Origin: Filosporella fistucella
Taxonomy: Eukaryota > Ascomycota > Leotiomycetes > Helotiales
Direction: 5' to 3'
DNA: 64,000 nt
NCBI GenBank assembly: GCA_030077755.1
Contig: JAQJZZ010000010.1
Coordinates: forward strand, 2,666,001-2,730,000
The stretch's first letter is position 1; each line of letters begins with the position of its first letter. The translations under genes and the position numbers were made by a program. Of this stretch, positions 1 to 9,796 are shown piece after piece. A model generated the notes under the pieces. That model was not told where the DNA came from. It saw only the letters and a list, made by a program, of their open reading frames with translations, and made no database searches.

Positions 1-466
1 CTAGGTCATTGTGCAGTGTTTACCAAATTTCCGTCTCTGTACTTGTACCTGGAGGGGACAGGTTATGTCCCCTATTTTTAATCCAGGGGAGGTTCGCTTC
101 GTTCGTGAATTTATGCTTTGGAATTTCGCTGACCACTACGTTATTTCCGATTATGTTTTTAACATTAATGAGAATTGTTTATTGCAATCGTTACCTCTGT
201 GCATTCGTTTTCAAACTTGTTGTAATATGTAGTGTACGCTATTGTTTCAATAAGGTTGCATCATTATTATTGCATGCAGGGAAGAGAATTGGAAGAGTCA
301 AGGCTGTCTTATCTCCTTCAAGGACTTCAAGAATGGGGTGAATGCTGACATTTACATAGACGAGGGTTCACAATATTCTCGTCATCTTGCCCATCCTTGA
401 GTAATCTGTGTCCCCTCATTCAAGTATATTTCTGGGTAATTACCAAGAAAGGATACATGCTAGACA
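1..466. other. Intergenic, left edge
   Basis: No convincing coding segment is seen. Short open frames here have no recognisable domain and no splice partners. The last ~100 bases are presumably the promoter and leader of the permease that starts at 467. Confidence 0.5.
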
Positions 467-2191
467 ATGGCAGACCTCAATATTGACAAATCCTCTACCA
501 TATCCGAGCAGGGAATTGTTCAATTCAATCTCCTCGAAGAGCCAGAAATCAAGGTATCTAAGAAACTAGTGCGAAAACTTGATCTCATTGTTCTACCTCT
601 TCTCGCAATTATATACTTCACCCACTCTTTGGACCGAGCGAATCTGGGTAATGCCAAGACAGATGGCCTGGAGAAGGACATTGGCCTCAAAGATGATCAG
701 TATTCACTGATTTTGATTTTGTTCTATGTACCATATGGCAAGTCTCGTGAGACTGGAAAATTGACAGCTACTGACAGCGATAGGAACCTTGAATATTCCC
801 GCAACCATCCTCGCAAAGCGCTTCAGTCCTGCCGTAGTAATACCGTGCTTGATGTTTGGCTGGGGAACGATCGCTGCTGCAGCCGCCGCCGCCCATGACT
901 TTGGTGGTATTCTAGCAGCTCGAATTTGCCTTGGAATTGTTGAAGCTGGATTTGTGAATGAATCGGATTGAATTATTGAGAGATTGGCTAACTTGTCTCA
1001 GTTTCCATCTGCCGTATTCTACTTGACATTGTTCTATACTCGAAAAGAAATCGCAAAGCGTATCTCTGTATTTTATATGATGGGATTTGTAGCAAATGCC
1101 TTTTCGGGGTTGATTGCATACAGTGTGTTCCAATGGCACCGAAAGTTATACGTAAGTCGCAATGCCGAATCATGATTCGCAAACTCGCAGTAAGCTAACC
1201 TTGCGTAAGAATTGGCAATATCTTTTTATTATTGAAGGATGCATGACAGTGTCTTTGGCTGTGATAGCCTTCATATTGCTCCCAAGAAGCGTCGAGAAAT
1301 CAAAATACTTCACCGATGCGGAGAAAAAGTGCTCGAAACTACGCTTGCAGGCACAGTCGGAGATTGAAGGTGTCAAGTTTTCCTGGACATCAACTTTGAA
1401 GCCATTGTGGGACTGGCATACTTGGATGTACGGCTTCATGGCTTTGTGCTATGGTTGTGCCGCTGCGAGTATAAGTAACTTTCTGCCGACGATTGTGAAG
1501 AGGTAGGCCATTCAGTTTGGTCCAATGTCCCCGCTAATCTCGGATTCTAGGATTACGATCAATACAGTCAAAGCCAATTTGTACACTGTAGCCCCCAACT
1601 TAAGTGGCGGGGTCTTCATTGTCCTCATCTGCTGGTTGTCAGATAGAACACAACAGAGAGCAATGTGTGCTATTGGAGCAGTGGCTGTCTCCATGATTGG
1701 GTTCATTTGCCTCGGAACGATGGACATCAGACATCAAACGGGACTTGGGTACTTCTTGTACGGGGAAATACTCTTCTACAAATCCTCCCGCTAACTTATC
1801 AAAGTACATTCCTCCTCACATTCGGCTCCTTTACGCCTGCCGTACTTATCCCAGCTTGGCTATCGAGCAACACAACTTCGATCAGTGGCAGAGCGACAAC
1901 ACTTGGCTTGATCTCAGGACTTCAAAATATTGCGGGGATCATTTCCTCAAAGTCTTTTCGATCACAAGATGCCCCTGTGAGTCTCATGATTATAGGCACA
2001 CCATTGAACTGACTAGCTTCTAGGTGCATGCTCCAGCACTCATCATTTCAGGTTGCTTCCAAGGCGCAATGTGTGTGACTGCTACATTCGCGTATATATA
2101 CTATATATCAATAAACAGAAAACTGGAATCTCGAAGAATATTGTGTGTAAGGGGCATGGAACAGAATCCGGACTTTAGATATGTGTTGTGA
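467..2191 (+). CDS. Dal5/allantoate-type MFS anion:cation permease (ACS family)
   Basis: Plasma-membrane major facilitator carrier of the fungal Dal5/Tna1-like anion:cation symporter family, which takes up small organic acids, vitamins or ureides; the substrate cannot be told from sequence. I join seven exons: 467-737, 784-953, 1002-1151, 1210-1502, 1551-1757, 1805-1976 and 2024-2191, giving 476 residues, the usual family length. Family signatures run in order: a cytoplasmic lead, KLVRKLDLIVLPLL at the first helix, YFTHSLDRANLGNAK, LARICLG-like and EAGFFPSAVFYLT after splicing, FLPTIVKR in the middle, a run of helices, and NPDFRYVL at the very C-terminus. The first intron (738-783) has a GC donor (GCAAGT) rather than GT; all others are GT-AG. 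The reading frame is intact throughout. The start is the first ATG that gives a normal N-terminus. It is the leftmost gene of an accessory block with HET genes downstream. Confidence 0.85.
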
Positions 2192-2848
2192 GGTTCTGAG
2201 GAGGGGGAAAGCTAGAGACGCTGCCAGATCACTAGTGGGGGTCAGACCTAGACTCTTGCAAATGAAAGGACTCTATCACTTTCACTTTGAAGATTTAGGA
2301 ATTATCACTGTACAGAGAGAACAGTGGCCATTATGTGTATATATCGAAGGTGAAAATGTGTACCCTAGATCGGATAGCACGTGAGCAAGTCAGCTGAATC
2401 TGGAGCGCATCAACACCTGAGGAATTTTTTCAAACAAGCAGCAATATTAGCCGAAATACAGCGAGAAAATTTTGACAACAATCACTTTGTTGCGTCATAG
2501 GCACAAGAAGGGATGATATTGATCTAAAGGGCGGCGCTGATATCACGTGCCTATACATCCCAGCGGATTTCGTCGCGAGATCGGGAAGCTTCTCAGCATC
2601 AAGTCAACATCCACATCTCACGTACCCATTCACTTTCAACTTTGTCATATGATGATCAGATTGTGTCTGTTCGGAGCTCTCGTGTATTGAGTTCAAATTC
2701 ACATCTCCTCGTTAGCTCATCCAACGCGTCGTGCTTTCCGCTTTGCAAGTTGGCACGCGCCGTTTGATGCTTGATTCCTGCAATCTTCACATCTGACAAA
2801 GTTTTGAAATCTCGTGATGTCTTCTCAAAGATAGGTCATCCTTCAATC
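2192..2848. other. Intergenic between permease and first HET gene
   Basis: No supported gene. The open frame running in from 2771 ahead of the HET gene has no ATG before 2849, so this stretch is taken as the permease 3' flank plus the HET promoter and leader. Confidence 0.5.
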
Positions 2849-4974
2849 ATGTCTGAGCTAACAGAGCATCCCGATCTCTGCTCCGATTGCCGCCTCGTGA
2901 TCAAGGCGTTTAGTTTTGGGCATGATGACGGGGTTCCTAGCACAAGGAATGTCAGCATCAAAGAAAAGATACTTGATGATTCGGCTGCGGGTCAATGCCG
3001 TCTTTGTGAACTGTTTCTAGCTTCAATGGACATCGATTCCCATACTCAGGATATGTTGATGTTACGCGACCGGGCTGAAGCAGATCCATCCATCAGCCAT
3101 TGCAAGTCTGATTACTACTGTTTCTATAAGGATGGTCTAGAAAATTATAGCATCGTTCTGGTTTATGCCTGGAGGACTGCGAATGGAACATATTTGGACT
3201 GGTCTGCGACATCATCATTGAAGTTATGTCAAGCGAAAGGTGAGAATCAAAGCTATTCATGGTTAATGGCTAATTGGTTTTCGAAGGCGAGATATTTCAA
3301 GGGTCTTCTCTGGACTCAAAACATGCAACAAGCACCGGATCACAAAACACTCTCTCAAGGGCTAAACAGTGGCTGGATTCGTGCCTCTCCGAGCATATGG
3401 GCTGCAAAAGAAGTGTGCAGACAGTTCCGTCGCGTCTCATGGATGTGGGTGTTTCTCCAACCTGTGATGGACATTCTGATATCAGGCTATGCTGTTCTTC
3501 GTCATACGGCCCGGATGTCCAGTACTTGACATTAAGCCATTGTTGGGGAAAAGTAACCCCACTCCGGCTTCTTCTAGCCAACAAGGAGGAATTCGAAAAA
3601 GGGATACCACAGGAGAGACTTCCTCCATTGTTTCAAAGTGCTATTCGGATTGTTCGTTCTCTTGGGCATAGGTATATTTGGATTGATTCTTTATGCATTG
3701 TCCAAGACTCCAAGGAAGATTGGGAACTTGAGTCGGCCCAAATGTGCGACATCTATTCTGGATCAATTTGCAACATCGCAGCAACCGCCCGGTCAGGGTC
3801 TGAGAAGCCTATATTCTTCGAGAGACCTGTCTCTAAGATTCACCGTCTGGTTTTGTCTCTCGGTGTGGGGGATTTTGAGGCTCGAAATCATCGCCTACTC
3901 CAGAACGAGATTGAGAATTCACCCTTGTACCAACGAGCCTGGGTCTGTCAGGAACGGTTTCTGGCTCCCCGAAGTCTTCATTTTGGTGCAACTCAACTAT
4001 TTTGGGAGTGCAACGAGCGCATCGCTTGCGAATTGTATCCTGAGCTAGTCCCAGAACAAGAAACGAAACCAGATTCTGCATTTCCGAAGTACCGGAGCTT
4101 ATGTGAGAAAGGGACCTTCGAGAAGATGTGGAAATCTATGATCACTGCTTATTCCAGGGCAAATCTGACATTTGAGACAGACAAGTTGGTGGCGATATCG
4201 GGAATTGCAAAGGCAGCCCAGAAAGAGCACAATGATCAATATCTTGCTGGGCTTTGGCGGTCTCAATTTCCTCACAACCTCCTCTGGTCTGTTCAGTCAA
4301 TGAGTAAGAAGACTTCGTCATATATTGCCCCCTCCTGGTCGTGGGCTGCAGTATCAGGTCCAGTATTCTATCCAAAGCCAGACTGGAAACATGAGGATAG
4401 CATTCGTCCCGTGCGAGATATCGAGATCATCGACCTCCAAGTTGATGTAAATCCTACCAATCCTCTTGGAACGGTGAAAGGTGGATTTCTCAAGCTCAAA
4501 GGCAACCCTGCAATGGCAACTATCAACAGATCATATACCGATTCCTCAAACGCCTTCGTTGTGAACACGACCAGATATCTCCCTTTGTGCATCGAGACCC
4601 AAGCTGGTCCTAAAAAGATTACCGCCAGAGGTCTGGTTGACTCGGACTCAGGAGTTGAGAAGAAACCTTTTGCAGGCTGCCCAGAAAGAATCTTGTGCCT
4701 CCCAATTTTCGAGGAGATCATGGTCGAGGAGACTCAAACCAGCATCCACACTTTGCCTTTCAAGCAACTGTATGGGCTCTTACTTGAAGCCACTGAAGTT
4801 GAAAAGGATCATTATATTCGTATCGGGATGTTCATGATTGGAAACGACGAGGAGATCGAAGTGATGAATGATGGGTGCAGATTCTACAGGGAGAGCTTGG
4901 ACAATGAAGGCATGATAGCTGAGAGAGAGGAGGCTAGCGCTTGCAAGCTCACAATCACAATCACTATAATCTGA
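2849..4974 (+). CDS. HET-domain protein 1
   Basis: A heterokaryon-incompatibility (HET) domain protein. HET domains are TIR-like modules of filamentous ascomycetes that trigger cell death or immunity-like responses on non-self recognition. Two exons, 2849-3239 and 3287-4974, are joined by a 47 bp GT-AG intron with exact phase, giving 692 residues. The N-terminus carries CSDC and CRLC cysteine pairs typical of this subfamily. The linker RAKQWLDSCLSEH precedes the domain. The HET core runs from YLTLSHCWGK (about residue 210) through RYIWIDSLCIVQDSKEDW to IAATA (about 297), followed by the conserved RAWVCQERFLAPR (about 347) and a SWSWAAVSG motif near residue 490. The C-terminal half has no known domain. 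ATG 2849 is the first in frame. It stands next to a truncated P450 and two more HET genes. The domain call is firm; its recognition partner is unknown. Confidence 0.9.
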
Positions 4975-5097
4975 TAGCTACGAGATCATCGTCGAGGAGC
5001 GCATTGTTCCGTGGCAAAGGAGTCGTTCGTCGGGAGTGCGCCTCCACATCAACTCACGGACAATGAATACTCAAGTTGATGAAAGGATACTGGGGAT

Positions 5098-6190
5098 TCA
5101 CTTCCCAAGAAAGTTCAAGTAAACATTATAGGTAAGTTTCATCTCAAGCAAACCTTTCCAAACATATTGCTCTGCAGCTTCATGGAAACTCACTTGCACT
5201 CCAGTGCCGCTCCTATTTTCAATTGCAGTGTGCAATTTTATCTCCCCAGGACCTTCCATATTCTCACACTTATCGAATCGTTGCATGAATCTTACAATCA
5301 AATAGCTCGCTTCCGTGAATGCAAATTGTTCTATGAGCACAATGTATCAGAACTTTTCAATATCTCAGTTCAAAAGCGGGGTATTGCGTACGGCCAAGGC
5401 ATTTGCGAGCACCTCCACCAAATTGAATCCATTCCCAACCAATTCTTCGCCCCTGCCACCGCTGAGGTCTAAAGTCTTCTGCATCTTCACCCCAGATATC
5501 AGGACGATGTTGAATTGCGTGCAACGGGATAGGGATTTGAATGTCTTTCCTCATGAAAATAGGTTTCGAACCATCTTCACCTCCACATCGGGGTAACGTG
5601 GTATCTCGCAGCGCGACTCGTTCGTTCATTGGGATCACTGCTACAATTCGGATCACTTCCCAAATTACCCACTGGAGATATTCGCATCTTCTCAGAGAAG
5701 TGCAATCTGAAATAGTGCTACTTGTTGAAGTACCAAATTGCGTCAGGATGACTTGTCGAAGCTTGGCATATATATCTGGATGCCGAGCAAGGAAATAGAA
5801 TATCCAGCCTAGGAGGGCCCCGGTTGGATCACGGCCAGCCATGAGAGTGTGAAGTGTCTCGTTTCGAAGTTCCAAAGGATTTTTTGTCCCTTTCGCAAGT
5901 TCGTCTAGAAGTACGAACTTTCGGTTCCCCTTCTCTTCCGCCAATAACGGATATTTCTTACTCGACAGGCGATCTGAGATCAGCTTGTCAATAACGAGAT
6001 GGATTTCTTTGTAATGTTTCTTCATTTTTTTCATTGGCATGAGCCAATAGAATTTTCCCAGTGCCCCACGTTTGTCGACAAGATGTTTCGCAGCTCCAAA
6101 ATGTCGGCTGAATGCAGCGCCATCAATACCGCTGATATTATTTTCCAGTCCTGCGATCTCAGCTTGCGAATGCGCAGATTGGCCATACAA
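5098..6190 (-). pseudogene. 5'-truncated cytochrome P450 (CYP52-like)
   Basis: The C-terminal two thirds of a microsomal P450 resembling alkane/fatty-acid hydroxylases. Exon 6190-5392 joins exon 5330-5098 across a good intron (5331-5391), giving about 343 residues instead of about 510. Visible motifs are the I-helix AGRDPTGALLGW (the usual threonine pair is P-T here), EVIR for the ExxR motif, FRPQRW, and the haem loop FGGGARKCLG with its cysteine, continuing after the splice into QQFAFTEASYLIVRFMQRFD. The membrane anchor and first ~170 residues are absent. Just upstream in frame lies a TAA (6194-6196) ahead of the LYGQSAHSQ segment, and the 3' end of the next HET gene begins only 270 bp away, leaving no room for the missing part. 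I call it a dead remnant, although the retained haem region is surprisingly well preserved. An alternative is a distant first exon, which is not seen. Confidence 0.8.
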
Positions 6191-6461
6191 GAATTAAAGT
6201 ATCACAGGATATTGCCAGATTAGATTTGGATCCTCTTGATGGATATATTTGTGAATGAGCAGGGACACACAGTTATTAAAGCCAAAATAATGCTATGTTC
6301 TCCAAACTCCAATTGCGAAACATGTTTTTCTCTGATTAAAGTCGGAGAAGATGGAGATAGTGGTAGAAGAGGGGTGAAGAAGGGGAGGTAAAGACTTGGA
6401 TTTGAGTGACGTCTAACGAGCGACTCATGAATCGCGAAATAATTATAGATCCTAGCTTTTT

Positions 6462-8780
6462 TTATCCACCAATGATAATTCTTTCAATACCCCTGGTTGC
6501 CAATGTAAAAGGCATGAAGATCGTAGTCTTAGAAAGAAGACGGTAGACAGGCAACTTGTCTTCCTGGTGACTCTCTTGACCCATGTCTTCCCCGCCCATC
6601 CGCTCAATTATCCAGATAGACTTGATATCTACTGGCTTATATTCTTCAGCCAAACCTGCTGGGAGAGCCAAGAAATAAGGCGTTTCTTTTTGCAAAGGTG
6701 CGAACACAACAGCTGGTCGCTCTGGAGCATATGGGCTGGTAATATATTGGAATTCGAGAGAACCATCAATCTCACCATCTCTATATTCGGACGGTTCACC
6801 GATAACCGTCCTTACAAGACCACTGGCAACGGTGAGGAGAGCCTGGAATCGGGATGAGACGTCATTCCCTGTTTTTGTAATGCTTTGAAGAAGAGTGTTT
6901 GCACTTTGATCGGAGGATTCAAACCGTAGCATCTCAATCGCATCTATCAACTCTTCCATCTGTTGTGCGTAAAAGGTAGGATCAAACCCAGCTGGCTTCA
7001 ATCTTGTGACGCAGTCAAAAGCCCATTGAATGTTTCCTTGCTGGAGTATACAAGCTATGGCTTGAGCTAGATGACGTTGCTTGAGATTTTGACTTTGAAC
7101 ATCCATTTCGGATTCCTGCAGGTCGGACCGTTCTATGAATGTTGCCAATTTGCCACCTATATCCTGATTCCTAGGGTCATCGAGGCTTGTATAGTCCCAT
7201 TTTGAATAACTGTTTGTGTTCAAAATGGCAATAGCAAGATTGACATATCTAGGATCCGGAGGCTGGGTATTCCATGCTTCAAAAAAGATTACTTCCATGG
7301 TGAGACCTTTAGAGCAGACCTTCACATCGATATTCTGATTAAACGCTTTACTGCCTTGACGGAGAAATGCATCAACCCGTGGCACACAAGCCCAGCCAGT
7401 CTCTTGGATGCATCTTTGGCCCAGCTCAGCACCTGAAATTCCTATCTGGAGCCCTGTTGCAGCTAAAGCAGCAGTGTCACCGGCTGCTAACGCCACAATC
7501 GTCATAATCCAGCTTGCTTCTGGAGGGGTCATCTGGCTGCTACTGAGGAGATATAACCCAGTCCAATTCGCGTTTAGTGCAATAGCCAACTTATCGGAAG
7601 CTACGGAGCATGAAAGGGTGGCAATGATGGCGTAGGTTGATAGGAATGGTGGCAGAATATTTGTCCTTACATACCGCGAGATCATGGTCGAGTGAATGAA
7701 AGCCAGCTTGGCCGTCCTATTTATCCCCATCTTAATGATTCGCTTTTGGTATTCAATATCCTCCTCATGTTGAGAAACATATTGCAACATGCTGGCGAAC
7801 TGCTCAGTAGGATCTCCCTTGGATAGGAGCCACTGTGACACCGACCGATGAGCGCATAGCAAGAAAGCGGTATTGAATCGGAGTATAGAGACTGGTGCTA
7901 GGCTGGGGCTCAACATGGGATTACCAACAGTGACTGGTGCAAGAAAGGTATGCCCTCTCCCAGTCCACATCTCATGAGCGCACCAGGCTCGAAAAAACCA
8001 TCTTGAAGCAAAGATCTTGCATGTTGAGGCCCATAAATCCCCTTGTCTCTCCTCTACCCACACGATTTTCTTCGAGCCATCAATAGTCTCCATGTCATCT
8101 GGTGTCAATGCTCCTTCCTTAAGGTAGTTGGAATAATCGAGTAAGGTCTCCATATCCTTCGGATTGAGTTGAGCATCTTCGAGAGCGACGACGACTTTCC
8201 TTGCATTGGCGTAAACTAAGTCCATACTTCCAATGGCGGCTAACTTCTCCGTTTCGTCGCTTTGCATAATGCAGAATTGGTCAACCCAAACTGGCTCCGA
8301 ACTAGAAGCGCGTTCCGCTAGAAGAGCGGACCACATTGGGTGGATTAAAGGGTAAGCTGGATCCATGTGCGTTGTTTGCCAGTGCCACGGGTCATACATC
8401 AATCCGAGAGCAGGACACCAACCACGACCGTGCCAGCAGTAGCTCAATGCAAGATATGAAGTACACTCAGCTAGGTGATTTGGCTCGACATTTGGAAACG
8501 AGGGAGGCGGCGATGTTTCCTTGTCATCGGCGTATACCAATCGGAAGGCAAATTTATCAACCGCATCGTCTTTGCTACCAAGCTTTTCTGCTGTCCAAGG
8601 ATCGATTTTCCGAATACGGTCTAGAAGATCAAAGCCTTGAGGTTTGCCTTGTGGTTGACGACTTGGAAGCATGGTGTTTTTTTGTTCTTCGCTGACCTGG
8701 ACCAGTCGAAGTGGTCGAATGTCGCCAATTAAGGGGTATTGGCCGACTTGGCAAAACGGGCTCCAATCATTATCAGTCAT
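6462..8780 (-). CDS. HET-domain protein 2
   Basis: Single-exon gene of 772 residues encoding a divergent HET-domain protein. The domain shows YLALSYCWHGRGW (about residues 109-121), EPVWVDQFCIMQSDETEK (about 162-179), a YANARKVVVALED strand, and SRWFFRAWCAHEMW (about 258-271), which is the usual RGW-type end of the domain with RAW here. The remaining ~500 residues have no domain I recognise. The start is the ATG at 8780 giving MTDNDW; the frame is open five codons further but without an ATG. It is transcribed away from HET protein 3, with about 1 kb between the two starts, and its stop lies 270 bp from the P450 remnant. The family's role (non-self recognition and programmed cell death) is known; a function for this copy is only inferred. 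Confidence 0.85.
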   Translation of the reverse strand: MTDNDWSPFCQVGQYPLIGDIRPLRLVQVSEEQKNTMLPSRQPQGKPQGFDLLDRIRKIDPWTAEKLGSKDDAVDKFAFRLVYADDKETSPPPSFPNVEPNHLAECTSYLALSYCWHGRGWCPALGLMYDPWHWQTTHMDPAYPLIHPMWSALLAERASSSEPVWVDQFCIMQSDETEKLAAIGSMDLVYANARKVVVALEDAQLNPKDMETLLDYSNYLKEGALTPDDMETIDGSKKIVWVEERQGDLWASTCKIFASRWFFRAWCAHEMWTGRGHTFLAPVTVGNPMLSPSLAPVSILRFNTAFLLCAHRSVSQWLLSKGDPTEQFASMLQYVSQHEEDIEYQKRIIKMGINRTAKLAFIHSTMISRYVRTNILPPFLSTYAIIATLSCSVASDKLAIALNANWTGLYLLSSSQMTPPEASWIMTIVALAAGDTAALAATGLQIGISGAELGQRCIQETGWACVPRVDAFLRQGSKAFNQNIDVKVCSKGLTMEVIFFEAWNTQPPDPRYVNLAIAILNTNSYSKWDYTSLDDPRNQDIGGKLATFIERSDLQESEMDVQSQNLKQRHLAQAIACILQQGNIQWAFDCVTRLKPAGFDPTFYAQQMEELIDAIEMLRFESSDQSANTLLQSITKTGNDVSSRFQALLTVASGLVRTVIGEPSEYRDGEIDGSLEFQYITSPYAPERPAVVFAPLQKETPYFLALPAGLAEEYKPVDIKSIWIIERMGGEDMGQESHQEDKLPVYRLLSKTTIFMPFTLATRGIERIIIGG

Positions 8781-9796
8781 GTTGATTGCGACCAAAACGA
8801 GATGCTCCCTGAACGTGTTCTGCAGGCGGAGGTAGTGCTTTTGACCTAACCTGAGAGTTTTGCAGGTTGCACGTCTTCAGCTCAGCCTCAGCTGCGACGA
8901 AGCTTGACCGATTTTGCTTCCAATGCAGTTGGTCTGCGTTGCCGCTCTAAGCAAGTTTCTCTTAGTCACGTTCCTGCTCTCGCTTCCAGTGACCATTCAT
9001 AATTTTCTTCGCATTCGGTGCAATAAATTTAAACGAGTGATATCTACATTTTAAAGAGCAATCCCTTAGACTTTCAAAGGAGCTATATATTTGAGAGAAA
9101 CAGCTTTTTCAAATCTTAATTTTGCGTTAATGCGACCCCCACACATTTTGTATACCTTAACCTAAAAAGCCGCAAGCGACCCCCACACATTTTATATGCT
9201 TCTATGGAATGTAAGTTAGGCTCGCTGGAGTAGTTGACGGGCTTGGGATTTTACCTTTTCAAGGCGGCCAGTTGCTGGGGCTCTCGCTACCAGTACTTGT
9301 ATCTGGGTGCGGCGGACTGCAACTGCAGGGGACGTTGCTGCTTCGGCATAGCCTCTTGTCACGATAAGGTGATGTTGTAGTGGTGGTAAAGAGCTTGGAT
9401 TGAGCTGAAGGCTGTCTGCCAGGCTAAAGCAAAGCACTGGCTACACGATAAGTCATGTGTAACGCCTCACGTGACTGGTGCCACGTATTACCTCTGTTGA
9501 GCCTCGTTTTCAATAAAACGTCATTCTACAGCTGGCATCTTCATTTCTATCTCAGCATGACCTGAAGGCTCACTTAGAGCTTGCTCCTATTTTACAAACC
9601 GCGGGGCCCAGTCCCAATCGCAGCCAGAGCATACCAGAAGGAAACAAAAGTTACGCCGCGTCCAACACTGCTTCAAGTAAGGAACAAACGCAAGACGCAC
9701 CCGTAGCCCAAGCGCCTACGACAAGCCTGGAGATCTTCGAGCCTTTACATTGAAGAAATACGATAACTTCTACCTGACCTTTGATTGCCACTCGCT
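8781..9796. other. Divergent intergenic region between two HET genes
   Basis: About 1 kb between the start codons of two divergently transcribed HET genes, presumably holding both promoters. No gene is seen; the reverse open frame at 9216-9437 has no recognisable features. It contains a short direct repeat, annotated separately. Confidence 0.5.
9132..9199. repeat. Short direct repeat, GCGACCCCCACACATTTT
   Basis: The 18-mer GCGACCCCCACACATTTT occurs at 9132 and again at 9176, followed in each copy by a TATA-like tetramer variant (GTATAC, ATATGC). The copies are 44 bp apart, in the shared upstream region of two HET genes. They could be a duplicated regulatory site or simply a small tandem duplication. 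Confidence 0.7.

Noticed and set aside
2771..2848. N-terminal extension of HET protein 1
   Set aside because: The upstream frame starts at TTG and has no ATG before 2849; the usual start of such proteins fits the ATG at 2849.
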